A stretch of 64,000 nucleotides of DNA. It comes from Boesenbergia rotunda. Taxonomy: Eukaryota; Streptophyta; Magnoliopsida; Zingiberales; Zingiberaceae. A program made the translations under genes and the position numbers. How positions within the stretch are numbered: position 1 is the stretch's first letter; each line of letters opens with the position of its first letter. Below the pieces are notes generated by a model, which was not told the origin of the DNA, did not search any database, and saw only the letters and a program-made list of their open reading frames with translations. The stretch is taken from the NCBI GenBank assembly GCA_024364735.1, contig JAGFNQ010000289.1:850927-914926 (forward strand). The letters run 5' to 3'. Below, piece after piece: positions 33,669-44,535 of the stretch.

Positions 33669-33982
33669 GTTGGTGTTGGAAGCACCAAAGTCAAACCTGT
33701 GTTTTGATAATGGAAAAGGGTTCAGAAGTTAAGGTTTTATTGTGATCTAACAATGCTACTCAAGTGTGCAGGAAAAGTCCTAGGTACACTAGGTACAAAG
33801 TCCTGGTTCTAAGAATTGTGCAATAAGTCCTGGCCGCGAGCTGGGCACCGAAGTCCTGACATAGGGTTGGACAATAAATTCTGGTCGCAGACTGGGCATG
33901 AAGTCCTGATTCAAGGAATTGGGCAATAAGTCCTGGCCGAGGGCTGGGCAATAAGTCTTGGTCGCGGACTGGGCATGAAGAC
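33669..33982 (+). repeat. 3' LTR of element D, first part
   Basis: Starts TGTTGGTGTTGG and continues with 'gtcaaacctgtgttttgataatgg', the same opening as the LTR of A read on its coding strand. It holds eight hairpin-type repeat units (33775-33982). It is interrupted after AAGAC by the C-family solo LTR and continues at 35538. Confidence 0.85.
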
Positions 33983-35532
33983 TGTAGGACCGGTGCCATC
34001 GATAAAGGGGGGGGGTGAATATCGATCGTTAAATCTTCGGAGAAAACTTTTCGGATCTTCATTCTAGACTCCAAGTTAGTGCAGCAGAAAATATACAGAA
34101 CGAAGAAAACAAACAACAACACAGCGCACGCGGGATTTTACTTGGTTCCCGACCCCCCAGGGTTAGTACATCCAAGGCCTAAGCACGGGAACGCTCGTCC
34201 ACTAATGGTCTCCTTTCCGGACTTTTTGGAGGCGGAGAAACCCGTCTTACAGTGAAGAAATTACAATCAAAGATATATAAAACTAAGTACGGAATCTTAA
34301 ATTCAAACCGAACAAACAAGATCTGAAACTCGGCCGATCTGGATCTTCGAAGTGCCGCGCACTTCCTCCTGGAGCCTCCTGGTCATAGAGCATCGTCGTT
34401 AGAGCTTTGTCGTCACTTGGGAAGCTTTGAATATTGATTGGAAGTCGTAACTTGAGCCTTGGGGTCGAAGCCCTTTTTATATGCTTCATTCGGGCACCTA
34501 TGATTATCGGGGCGCCCCAATGGACTTGGTCAAACCTCATCTCCGTGCCGAACTCGCCGCAGCTGATAAGCTTCTTGACCAGGGTGCCTTGGACCTCCCA
34601 AGCACCTGAATGAACCCAGTCAAAGCTTATCTCTGCTTCGAACACGCAGCAGCAAATATAGCTTTGAACTCGGGCGCCTGTATTGATGGGGGTGCCTGAA
34701 TGGAAGCCTGTTCTGCCTTCTTCAACTAAACCTATTTTCCTTCTTTGACTGGGGTACCCCTATTGATGGGGGCTCCTAGATCCTTTCGGGCGCCCCCATT
34801 GATGGGGGCGCCTAGGGCCTCCTTTTTCCAGCCTTTTGCCTGCTTTGTCTCCACTTTTAGGTACCTGCAAGATACAAGGCAAATACACATACAATCTTAG
34901 CCTTAATGAGTTGGTTCTGACTTCAGATTTATACGAAACCCTAGGTCAAACCGACGCAAGTTCCCACTCCCGAGAACGCACCTTTCACCTACCCGTTTCA
35001 GGAGATGGTTGCCACCCAGTCTATTCGGGGTGGACTTTTGCTTAGCCTCCGATACTCTCGGATCTCGAGTCGTTCGAACCCTGACCAGTCTCTACTTCTG
35101 TCCTTAGTCATCGCTCAGCTAAGTTGCTCAATCCCTCGGACCAAGACTTCATGCCCAAACCCTAGGTCCAGGACTTCGGTGCCCAAACCTCGGCCAGGTC
35201 TTCGTGCCCAATTCCTTGAACCAGGTTTTCAGTGCCCAACCCTAGGCCAGGACTTAGTGCCCAATTCCTCGAACCATGTCTTCGTGCCCAACCCTTGGTC
35301 AGGTCTTAGGTGCCCAGTCCTCGGCCAGGACTTAGTGCCCAATCCATGATCAGGACTTAGTGCCCAATTCTTCGAACCAGGACTTCGTGCCTAGGTTAAC
35401 TAGGACTTTGGTTCACCTTGTTCCAGTATTCTTCACTCACCCTTCCCTTGTTCAATATATCACTGACTTAAGCATATTGTCAAACATTGAAACACTTAGA
35501 GGAGGACATCACTGATGCAACTTGCACCAACA
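33983..35532 (-). mobile_element. Solo LTR of the C family inserted in LTR D
   Basis: 1,550 bp, TGTAGG...CCAACA, with exact 5-bp TSD AAGAC (33978-33982 and 35533-35537). It aligns end to end with the C 3' LTR 14613-16199. TATA-like TATAAAAAG at 34473-34481 on the minus strand, GGCGCC cluster 34490-34815, hairpin array about 35140-35400. No internal sequence: LTR-LTR recombination product. Confidence 0.92.
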
Positions 35533-35804
35533 AAGACCTGATCCTAGGGATTGGGCAAATGTCCAACCGTAGGAGCCGACTGGCAAAAAGGTAAACTCTC
35601 CTGAGAGGAGTAGGTGAGGACGCGTTCCCCGTAGGAGGCAACATTAAGCGTCGGTTAGACCTAGGGTTCCCTTTCGGATGCCTAAAGTCAGAACCAAGAC
35701 AGCTCAGGCTGTTAATCATGCTTAAATAATATTATATTGTTTATTATTTGTGTTTTGGAACTAACCCTGGTTGCAGGAACGAAGGGTGAAAGTTTTCTGC
35801 TCCC

Positions 35805-36055
35805 AGGCGCCTCAATGGTGTGAGGCGCCTGTTTGACCAGGCGCCTATGTTGATACAGCGCCCTAGTCAAGGGTGTTTCCAAGCCAATCGAAGCAAGCTG
35901 CCACATTATCAATTAAGGTGCCTGTGTTTATACATGCGCCCCAGTCAGCTCAGGCGCCCCAGTGGAAGGGATAAGCACTGGCCAAGTCTGCGAATGGAGT
36001 TTCTCGAAGGGAAGGCCATGTGTCAGGTGGCCCCCTTGAACACAGGCGCCCCAGT
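35805..36055. repeat. GGCGCC palindrome cluster in LTR D
   Basis: At least seven GGCGCC or one-off variants (caggcgcct, gaggcgcctg, caggcgcccc) in 250 bp, ending about 10 bp before the TATA box. Confidence 0.85.
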
Positions 36056-36061
36056 GACTGC

Positions 36062-36070
36062 TATATAAAG
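36062..36070 (+). promoter_or_regulatory. TATA box of LTR D
   Basis: TATATAAAG followed by GGGGTTCACCCCCTTGG, the same 'GGGG..ACCCC' downstream dyad as in LTRs A, C and H. Confidence 0.7.
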
Positions 36071-36468
36071 GGGTTCACCCCCTTGGCTTCAAACACAACT
36101 TCTTTCTACGCATTCTTTCAAGCGCTCTGCTCCAAATGCTCCGTGCTCAAGACTCAAGCGCCAACAACGACCCACGGCTCCGACATTCTATTTTCTCTCC
36201 AGTCGACGGTATAATTTTTTTAAGTGTTGTATTTTTAATTCTATATTCGAACATTAGATTATAATAATTTTACGCAATATAGAATTGCCCGTCGTAAACG
36301 GTCAAGGACCGTGGGCCTTGGAGTAGGAGCCGACAGCGACTCCGAACCAAGTAAAAACAAACGTGTTAGCATTGCTTTGTTTTTCCATTGCGCAAATTAC
36401 TCTATGTTTTTCGAAAAATTGTTAATCGATATTCACCCCCTCCTCTATCGATTCAAGCCGATCCCTCA

Positions 36469-36744
36469 TAATTCTATGGTCAAGACAAACCACACCTAAT
36501 TACACTACAATCATCTCGATGGTTTATCCAATTCTATCTCGGTTGTGAGCCTCTACTTTATATGCAAGGGACTGATAACATGATCTTCTGTGCGTCTCCA
36601 CAGACCATGTTATCTACAATGAAGAGTATCGAACATTTATGCATATAGTAATTTAAATACGCATTTGTGTTGTTGTGATTCTCTTTTAAAATGTAAATGA
36701 TCATATATATAAAAAGACAAGTCTTCTAGTATATACTTCTAACA
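36469..36744 (-). repeat. 3' LTR fragment of copia element B'
   Basis: The U3 start of a B-family LTR (reading TGTTAGAAGTATATAC from 36744 leftward), cut by element D at 36468. PPT-like GGGAGAT adjoins on the right (36745-36758). Confidence 0.8.
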
Positions 36745-36908
36745 ATCTCCCAATTATACTCAAAGACTCTGCTGTCCTCATACTGCCATACATCTGATTC
36801 CCATGTCCTCCACATGCTGATCAAAAGCTCTTGCCAGAAGAGCCTTAGTGAAAGGATCCGCCAGGTTGTCGTCCGAAGCAATCTTGGTGACATCCACTTC
36901 TCCTCACT

Positions 36909-37450
36909 TTACGATTTTCGTATCAGGTGGTATTTGTGCTCTATGTGTTGACTCGCCTTATGGGCTCGTGGTTCCTTCGAGTTTACAACTGCACCACTGT
37001 TATCACAATAGATTGTGATAGATCTTGGTAAACCAGGAATCACATCCAAGTCCATCATGAAGTTCCTGAGCCATACAAGTTCCTTGGCTGCCTCTGAGGC
37101 TACCACATACTCAACTGTTATGGAGGAGTCCGCCACACATTTCTGCTTGACACTCCTCCAAACTATGGCTCTACCTCCTAAAGTAAACACAAACTCTGAG
37201 GTAGACTTACTCTTGTCCCTATCCGACTAGAAATCCGAATCCGTATAACCCACAAGGACTAATTGGTCTGCCCGGAAAACCAGCATTTAATCCCTAGTTC
37301 ATCTCAGGTATTTTAATATATGCTTTACCGCAGTCCAATGTCCCTGTCCAGGGTGACTCTGATATCTACTGACCATGCCCACAACAAAGTAGATATCTGG
37401 TCTCGTTCACAACATAGCATACATGAGGCTTCCTACAGCCGATGGATAAG
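36909..37450 (-). pseudogene. RNase H of element B'
   Basis: 36909-37190 reads FTLGGRAIVWRSVKQKCVADSS, then EYVVASEAAKELVWLRNFMMDLDVIPGLP and CDNSGAVVNSKEPRAHKASQHIE. The upstream part to 37450 (connection and first Asp region) is readable but broken by stops. Same family as B and G. Confidence 0.8.
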
Positions 37451-37472
37451 GAACCGCCTTCATTTCCTCTAT

Positions 37473-38200
37473 CTACTTTGATGATTTTGGACACATCTCC
37501 TTAGATAGAGGAACTCCATGCCTGAAAGGTAGAAAACCTTTCTTGGAGTTTTCCATGCTAAAATGAGGCAGGACAGTGTCTATGTATGAAGCTTGGGATA
37601 AGAACAACATCGTTTTCTGGCGATCCCTTATGACCTTGATCCCAAGGACGTGTCTCGCTTCTCCTAAGTCCTTCATATCGAATTGTTTGGAACCATACCC
37701 TTACGTCTGACAACACTTTGACATTGTTGCCAATTAACAAAATGTCATCTATGTAGAGTACAAGAAACACCACTACGTTTCCGTCACATCTCATATATAC
37801 ACATGATTCATCCAGACTTTGAATAAATCCATATGACTGGATTACTTCATCAAAACGGATGTTCCAAGATCGTGAAGCTTGCTTTAATCCATAAATGGAT
37901 TGATTAAGCTTGCACACTAGATGATCCTTGCCCTTCGCAATGAACCCTTCTGGTTGCTTCATGTAGATGGTCTCCTTAAGACTTCCGTTAAGAAAAGATG
38001 TCTTGACATCCATCTGCCATACCTCATAGTCTATATGAGCGGCAATAGATAAGAGAATCCGGATAGACTTAAGCATGACTACTGACGAAAAAGTCTACTC
38101 ATAATCGATACTCTCTTTCTGAGTATACCCTTTCGGAACAAGCCTAGCTTTGAAGGTCTCAACCCCGTCTGATCCTCTCTTTCTCTTGTAGATCCACTTG
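37473..38200 (-). pseudogene. Reverse transcriptase of element B'
   Basis: 37558-38076 covers most of the copia RT palm: VWQMDVKTSFLNG (first catalytic Asp present), EGFIAKGKDHLVCKL, SIYGLKQASRSWN and VLYIDDILLIGN (YIDD box intact). The frame is lost at about 37690; 37473-37676 carries on in another frame with KDLGEARHVLGIKVIRDR. This is the best preserved RT of the B family in the window. Confidence 0.87.
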
Positions 38201-38288
38201 CATCCAATGGCTTTTACACCATTGGGTGGTTCTATTAGCTCCCAGACATGATTAGGATCCATCGATTCTATCTCCCTTTGACAAGAAT

Positions 38289-39172
38289 CTACATCTCTAT
38301 CTTGGTGGGCCTCGTCATAGGTCCAGGGATCCGATTCATGTTCACTGGGACAAAGTCCGAAGACTCTCCCAAAAATATGAACCTTTCAGTTTGTCTAACA
38401 ACCCTCCCACTGTGACGAGGTATCACCTGTGTATCTTCTGTGACACGTGGTGCAGTGACTTGTGGTGTATCCTCTTGTACAGTTGGTACTAAGGTTGGAA
38501 CGTCCCCTCTTAATTCTTCAAGCACAAGTCTACTCCTGGGCTTGTGGTTCATCATATAGTATTCTTCCAAGAATCTGACATTCGTGCTAATGATTACCTT
38601 CAGATCCTCAGGACTATAGAATAGACCACCCTTCGTTCCTTTAGGATAGCCTACGAACAGACGTACTTCTGTACGAGATTCCAACTTATCAGTATCTCCC
38701 TTCAGCACATGTGCTGGACTACCCCAAATCCGAATATGTCCTAGACTAAGCTTTCGCCCAGTCCACAATTCTATGGGAGTAGATGGGATTGACTTAGATG
38801 GTACCATGTTCAGAATATACGTTACTGTATCCAGAGCATATCCCCAGAATGAATCTGGCAACTAATAGTAGCTCATCATTGACCTAACCATTTCCTTAAG
38901 AGTCATATTCCTTCTTTCTGCAACACCGTTCTGCTGGGGTGTGCCGGGTGCAGACAATTTGGAATGTATCCTAGCCTCTGACAAATAGGTCCTAAACTCT
39001 CCCAAGTGGTATTCGCCACCATGATGTGATCGTAGTGTCTTGATACTTTTACCTTGGCGTTTCTCCACATCAGCCTTGAATTCTTTGAACTTATCAAAGC
39101 ATTCAGACTTGCAGCGCATTAGATAAATGTATCCATACCTTGAATAATCATCAATAAAAGTGACGAAGTATT
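38289..39172 (-). pseudogene. Integrase of element B', truncated
   Basis: The core (38862 to about 39172) has FVTFIDDYSRYGYIYLM, KTLRSHHGGEYHLGEF (catalytic Asp replaced by His: SHHGG instead of SDRGG/SDHGG) and QQNGVAERRN (Glu present). The C-terminal part is 38289-38861: WGYALDTVTYILNMVPSKS, WGSPAHVLKGDTDKL and VRLFVGYPKGTKGG, then a Val/Arg-rich linker to RT. The N-terminal zinc part, protease and gag are missing; at 39172/39173 the sequence switches to plus-strand RNase H of the same family. Confidence 0.87.
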
Positions 39173-39367
39173 CACATAGAGCACAAGTACCACCTGATAC
39201 GAGAAATCGTAAAGCGAGGAGAAGTAGCTGTCGCCAAGATTGCATCGGAGGACAACCTGGCGGATCCTTTCACTAAGGCTCTTTCGGCAAGAGCTTTTGA
39301 CCGGCATGTGGAGGATATGGGAGTCAGATGTATGGCAGTGAGAGAACAACAAAGTCTTTATGTATAA
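39173..39367 (+). pseudogene. RNase H C-terminus upstream of LTR G
   Basis: HIEHKYHLIREIVKRGEVAV then DNLADPFTKALSARAFDRHVEDMGVR, ending at a stop 10 bp before the LTR. This is the end of a plus-strand B-family pol whose remainder is missing. It is followed by AGTGGGAGAT (PPT, 39367-39376). The LTR at 39377 was therefore the 3' LTR of one element and also serves as 5' LTR of G. Confidence 0.85.
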
Positions 39368-39477
39368 GTGGGAGATTGTTAGATGTGTATACTAAAAGTC
39401 TTGTCTTTTTATATATATGATCATCTACATTTTGAAAGAGAATTACAATATCACAGATGCGTATTTATATTAGTATA

Positions 39478-41769
39478 TGTTAGTGATATGAGAGAAGTGT
39501 CCTAAGGCAATCGCCTTATGATGTAAACATTTATATTAATAAATGATAATTCACTATTTGAGTATACATATTTTGTGTATTTGATTGGGATCTTAAACTC
39601 ATCTACTGAATGTCCGCAATACAACTCACAGCTTAAGAGAATTTGTGATGGGATCACAACTAGTGATTATCTCTACATGTGTAATTGTGAAGTATTGAAA
39701 CTATCCCTAGTCGATGAATTGATAAAAACGGACACTATCAATTCTGTTGAGACTAGCATGGGTTATTCTCTAATCAGCTGATTCTCACTAGCTGGTGACA
39801 TTGGGATGTCCGGAGATAAACATGGATGCTAGTTGAGGGAACTAGTTCATTGGAGTGACTAGCTGTAAGACTTCATATGGGAATCTACATGTAGATATGT
39901 CAATGAAGTTCTTAGTGCAGCTTAAGTGCGATGTTCCTTTGACTTGCGGTGTTCAAGTCATCTTGGTCATGGAGACTTATACTTTAACATCTTAAGCAAG
40001 CATCTCCAAGGAGGTGTGGACCCAGGATGATTGGGTATAAGCCGAAGTGCCCGAAGATGTTTGAGCAACCTACAAAGGATTCACCACTCCTTGCGAGGAG
40101 ATGTATACCCAGGCCTATCGTCGGATTGTTACTCAAAACCTCTGGCCAGAGTATATCATGTTAAGAGTGTGAGTCTCTTAAATACATGAGAGTAATTAGA
40201 AATCCAAATGACGAGAAAGACACTACTTGGGCTAGGTGTGACGTAGTCAGCCTAGTGGGGACTAACACCATAGACCGTGTCCTGAACCAAGTGGGTATAA
40301 GGTGGTGAAGGGAATGAGGCACGATTCATTAGAGCTGCTGAAGGGTTTCAGAATAATTTCTTCTGAGGTCAAACCGTTGATCTTTCGATTAATTGGGGAT
40401 CATGATGTACTACTAGGTGCCACTCATGATCGTTCTATAATTAGTTAATTATAGACGGCCAACATAAATCGAAAGCCTATTTAGTCACACGCACTACGAG
40501 TAATCCGAAGGATTTAAAACGAGTTGAAAATTAGATTTTCCGATCAAGAGAAATAAGTCGAATCTGAGTTAGTCAGAGGCGCAATGGAAGCTAAAAATGG
40601 CTAAGTCTTTTGAAGGCTTTTTGGGCGAATTAAATGAATTTAATTCGCGGCGGTTCGGGTTGGTTTGGCCGGCCAAAGAGGGTGCCAAAACCCCCTTTGG
40701 TGGCCGGCCACAATAAGAGGAGAAAACCAATTAATTTAGGTTTAATTAATAAAATAAATCTAGTGCGATTTATTTTATAAATTATGGATAAATAAATTTG
40801 TATAAAGAAATTTATATAAATAAAATTTATAGAAATTTATTCTTTTATGGAAGATTAAAATAATCCATGAATTGGTTTATTTTAATTTTATAAAATCAAT
40901 TATGAATTGATTTTTTCATAATAAGAAAGTTTATAAATTTCTTATAAAAATTTATTCCATAATTTAAAGAGAAGAAGAATTAGTTTTATTATAAATTAGT
41001 TTATAATAAAGACTCGGTTTAAACGGAATAATTAATAAGATAAATTTATAAGATAAATTTCTTATAACTAATTCCGTTAATTCCGTTAATTCAGTTTAGA
41101 GGGAGACTTAGCAAAGGAGTTGCTACTATATAAAGGAACCAAAGGCTAGCCCTTAAATCCGATCAAGAGATTAATTATTCTCTCCCTCTCTCTCTTAATC
41201 TCTCTTCTCCTCTCCCTCTCCCTCTCTTGCCTAGGGCCGGCGCCCAACCTTGTGGTTTAGGGCCGGCGCACCCAACCTACATCCAAGGTGAAGTTGGTGT
41301 GAGCTATCAAGAAGAAGGAGAACCCGAACACGAAGAAGAAGAAGCGGATAGCGACTCCTCTCTTCTCGGAATTCGATTCCGTTACTTCGTTGGTTAGTTT
41401 TCTATTATTTTCTCTTATTCTTCTAGTTGTGCCTTCCGAGAATCTAGTAGTTCTCGTCGGCACAAAACTCGTGACTTTGCGAAGTCATCCCGAAGAGAAC
41501 TCGGCGTGGACGCGAATAGAGGCGGAGCTTCTAAGGGACGCTACGGTTGGATCTCGTCCCTTACTTCGAGTTACGAGAGGTATAATGTAAATTAGTTTAC
41601 TTTTCTGCAAAGTTTTATTTTATGATTATGTCAACACACCATAAGGTTGCATGCTAGATACGAAGTTAAAATAATTTAGGAAATTATTTTATGCAAATTC
41701 TTCCGCTGCACGTAAAAATTTAAAATTTTACGAACTCGTATCCTTGTCGATATGCACCCGGTCCCAACA
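39478..41769 (+). mobile_element. Solo LTR S2 in left LTR of element G
   Basis: 2,292 bp, TGTTAG...CCAACA, with exact TSD GTATA (39473-39477 and 41770-41774). The uninterrupted site is present in the right LTR of G at about 48130 ('attagtatatgcataaaag'), an independent proof of insertion. It is colinear with S1 and has TATATAAAG at 41127-41135. Confidence 0.93.
41127..41135 (+). promoter_or_regulatory. TATA box of solo LTR S2
   Basis: TATATAAAG at the site matching 29237-29245 in S1. Confidence 0.6.
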
Positions 41770-42572
41770 GTATATGCATAAAAGTCCAATACATTGCATT
41801 GTAGATAACATGGTGTGTGGTGACACACAGAAGATCATGTTGTCAATCCCTTGCATAGTATAAGTAGAGGCTCACAACTGAGATGAAGTTGAACAAACCA
41901 TTGGGATGGTTGTAGTGTAATTAGGTGTGGTTTGTCTTGACCATATATTACACTAGTGTTCTTTGTGTACATTGAGCAGGACCAAAACTAGAGGTCATCC
42001 AATTTGTACTGACTTTATAATTAATTGGATTGGACATCAAATTATTATGGAGTACAATCCCTAAATCCCGATATAATAACGGACATGTATAGTTAATATT
42101 TATTTCTTTGATTTACCAATGGGTGAGATTTATTCTGCTAAATCGATAGGCCCGGTAAGTTGGGTAATTATATTAATTATATGGTGTGCCATTGATTATT
42201 GACGGAATCCGTGTCCTGATAAGTAGGGATGATGATGCCCCCTTGATGAGCTCATAAGGTTCATCATGTTAAACCTTGCAGGTGGATTTGATCCAACATG
42301 ATGATAAGGTTGAGTGGTACTAGTCAAGGAGTTAGAAGTTGATTAATTTGAATTGTTAGTAATTTAAATTAATCGATGGGCATACGATATCTTAAACGCG
42401 GGGGAGGGGGGATGTATGCACTCATAATAGGTGGAGCCCATATGAAAATATGGGAGTTGGTGAGGAAGTTCAATGGAGATCCTTTAGTGGAATGGATCTT
42501 CATTAATGGATTGGTTTTAGATCCATTAGTGGGCTAAGACCCAACTCCTCCTCTTGGTCCCTACCTTAGCCC

Positions 42573-42580
42573 TATATATA
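42573..42580 (+). promoter_or_regulatory. TATA box in left LTR of element G
   Basis: TATATATA followed by CCCCATGGGATAG; identical context at 48924-48931. Confidence 0.6.
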
Positions 42581-43536
42581 CCCCATGGGATAGAGAAACC
42601 AAGGCTTAATCCAAGAAATCATCCAACCAAGGCTTTTCCCTCTCTCTCTCTCCCCTTCTCTCTCCTAGGGCGCCAACGGCAAAGGGAGGAGTCGTTCCTC
42701 CTTTCTCCTTCTTTTATCTCTTCTTCTTCACTCTTGGTGACCGGACATCACAAGAATAAGGAGGAGATCTCTTCTCCTTTTGTTGTGCGGAGAGAAGAGG
42801 AGGAGAAGTGGGAGGCCGGCGGCGGAAAAGAAGGGAGTTGCTTAGTGGCCAGCGGCGCCACAAGCAAGGAAGGAGGAGGTTTCGTCCGATTGGTTTGGTG
42901 AAGAAGGAGTGCTATTCTCTCCTTCTTCTTCTTCATCTTCCTCCTTGGAGTATCCTTGTGGCTGGAGGGTTTGGTGAGCTTGGAAGGCCGGGGGCGCTTG
43001 GATAGGGAGGAGGAAAGTCGCCGGCGCAAACCCTAATCACTAGGGTTTGTTGGAGCAAGCTAGAAGGAAGAAGAAAGGTGATTTTGGAGCACCTTGGTGA
43101 TCCCGGTTCTCGGTAGCTTGTCGCCCACACGACGTGCGGGAGGGAAGCGACATAAAATAGATGACTATGAGGTAAAGGAAGGTATAATTCTCTTCCTTGG
43201 CTCCTTTGTTTTAGTCTTATGATTTCATGTGTGTTAATTGATTATTATTATTTTGATTATTTTTTAATCATTGATAATAATTAATTAATTAGACCCCGAT
43301 AATAAACACAAAACGGTGATCTCGCTGTCTTTTCCGCGGTTGAACGGTTAGGCAAATTACAAGGCTCTATCTTTGAGATTGGCCAAGTTGTAATTTGAAC
43401 CGTTCGATACGATGACGAGATGGTCATTGGGAGACGGGTCTCCATTCGGATTAATTTTTAATCCATAGACATGGAGAGATCTCTCAAGGATGACCAAGTA
43501 TTCGCTTAGGAAACCCGCCAAGCCATATCCATCAAT

Positions 43537-43548
43537 TGGTATCAGAGC
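43537..43548 (+). promoter_or_regulatory. Primer binding site of element G
   Basis: TGGTATCAGAGC, a perfect iMet-tRNA complement, two bases after the LTR end. Confidence 0.88.
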
Positions 43549-44316
43549 TGAGGTTTCCGATTTTGTGTGTTTAGGATTGGCTAATTTTTTACACATTATC
43601 ATATATTTTTGTTGGATGATATATGGATGTGCGTAGGCTAACTCTTTATTGCAGGCACAAGATTCCAACTTATCATGGCTTAGATAATTGTGTTATGTAA
43701 TTGATTGTGTAATATTGTAATTAATTAAATCCTCGGGGTTGACGAGACTAGATAGTATTTAATTTTAGTAATTAAATACGGTACGTGTTTACCCGAGCTT
43801 TTTGTTTACTTTCGATCTAGTTTTCATGTACACTCCTTCATGGAGTATAGGACCGATGGATGTAAATAATTAGTTAGTCATCTTGGCTCGGATATCCCTT
43901 CAACGGTGGCTTGCGCATGGTGTAGGGAGGAGCGGACGAGATGATGACACGACTGGAGGCGCACTGGAGACCAAGGCCATGAAAGTTGGAAAATCAAGGA
44001 TTTTTCTTATTTGTGCTTTGGTTATGTGCTTGTTGTGTGTATGCATGTCAAATTTCTCAAATTAAATAACTAAGTGGGAGAGGGACCCTAAGGTTCCCGT
44101 GGCCTCTATTACAATTTAATAAGTGATGCGAACAAATCTGCGCGTCGGCTCTGAGTGCCTTCCTCCCCATCGGATGGGCTTGTTCTGCGGATCACTGGGT
44201 CAGAAAAAACTATAGAAAATTATTGATGAGCGTGTGTACTTTCCCATCGGACGATACATAATCGGAAATAATTTTCTTAGTGTCGTGAACTGCTAGGATA
44301 ACTCCAGGCGGCAGTG
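43549..44316 (+). other. Leader of element G
   Basis: Non-coding leader beginning 'tgaggtttccgattttgtgtg'. Its first about 300 bp recur in reverse at 49892-50187. The part at about 43860-44316 has no homologue in the window and no clear frame; the gag N-terminus expected here is absent. Confidence 0.6.
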
Positions 44317-44535
44317 GAGCTCTTTCGTCAGAGTTCACAGGCCTAGGTCACTCAGAAGGTTTCTACTTCTGTGCCGAAAGGCAGGAAGAAGAAGAAACAA
44401 GGTGGGTACAAGAAGGCAGCTGGATCGCAGGGACCTCGGATTGGCGTGAAGAAGCCGAGAGTCAAGTGCTTCACGTGTAATCAAACTGGACATTGGAAGG
44501 CGAACTGTCTCCGTCGTCAAGATAAAGGTATTTAA
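44317..44535 (+). pseudogene. Gag C-terminal fragment of element G
   Basis: A 73-codon piece in one frame with one stop: ELFRQSSQA-stop-VTQKVS, a basic stretch (GRKKKKQGGYKKAAG), then the CCHC knuckle CFTCNQTGHWKANC and a stop at 44533-44535. It aligns with gag of B at 13690-13905 (minus), where the Trp of the knuckle is a stop. Everything from protease to the middle of RNase H is missing between here and 47617, where element F now lies. Confidence 0.85.

Larger units (their letters stand above)
27230..36468 (+). mobile_element. Element D: Sirevirus-like element with gag but no pol
   Basis: Plus strand: 5' LTR remnant (27230-27407), PBS, gag (27629-27653 continuing at 29885-31017), about 2.65 kb of non-coding DNA, PPT, 3' LTR (33669-33982 and 35538-36468). 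Two later insertions are removed cleanly by their TSDs: solo LTR S1 in gag and a C-family solo LTR in the 3' LTR. No protease, integrase, RT or RNase H sequence is present. Without the insertions the internal part is only about 4.0 kb. Non-coding blocks are shared with A and C. It would need enzymes from an autonomous Sirevirus. Confidence 0.82.
35538..36468 (+). repeat. 3' LTR of element D, second part
   Basis: Resumes the interrupted hairpin array ('ctgatcctagggattggg'), then a T/A-poor block like that of A (35570-35710) and a GGCGCC palindrome cluster (35805-36050). The TATA box follows at 36062, then leader, and the end at CGATCCCTCA. Total LTR length without the insert is about 1.24 kb. 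Confidence 0.85.
39377..43534 (+). repeat. Left LTR of element G (split by solo LTR S2)
   Basis: 39377-39477 and 41775-43534 together give about 1,861 bp, matching 48035-49891. Start TGTTAGATGTGTATAC, end CCATATCCATCA. The second part has the B-family modules: 'tacactagtg', 'gatgatgcccccttgatgag', TATATATA at 42573, C/T-rich leader with many CTCT repeats, and the 'ggtaaaggaaggtataattc' end region. Confidence 0.88.

Noticed and set aside
43883..44065. Small protein in leader of element G
   Set aside because: Short, with no homologous frame in the inverted copy at 49892-50187, and within a retrotransposon leader.
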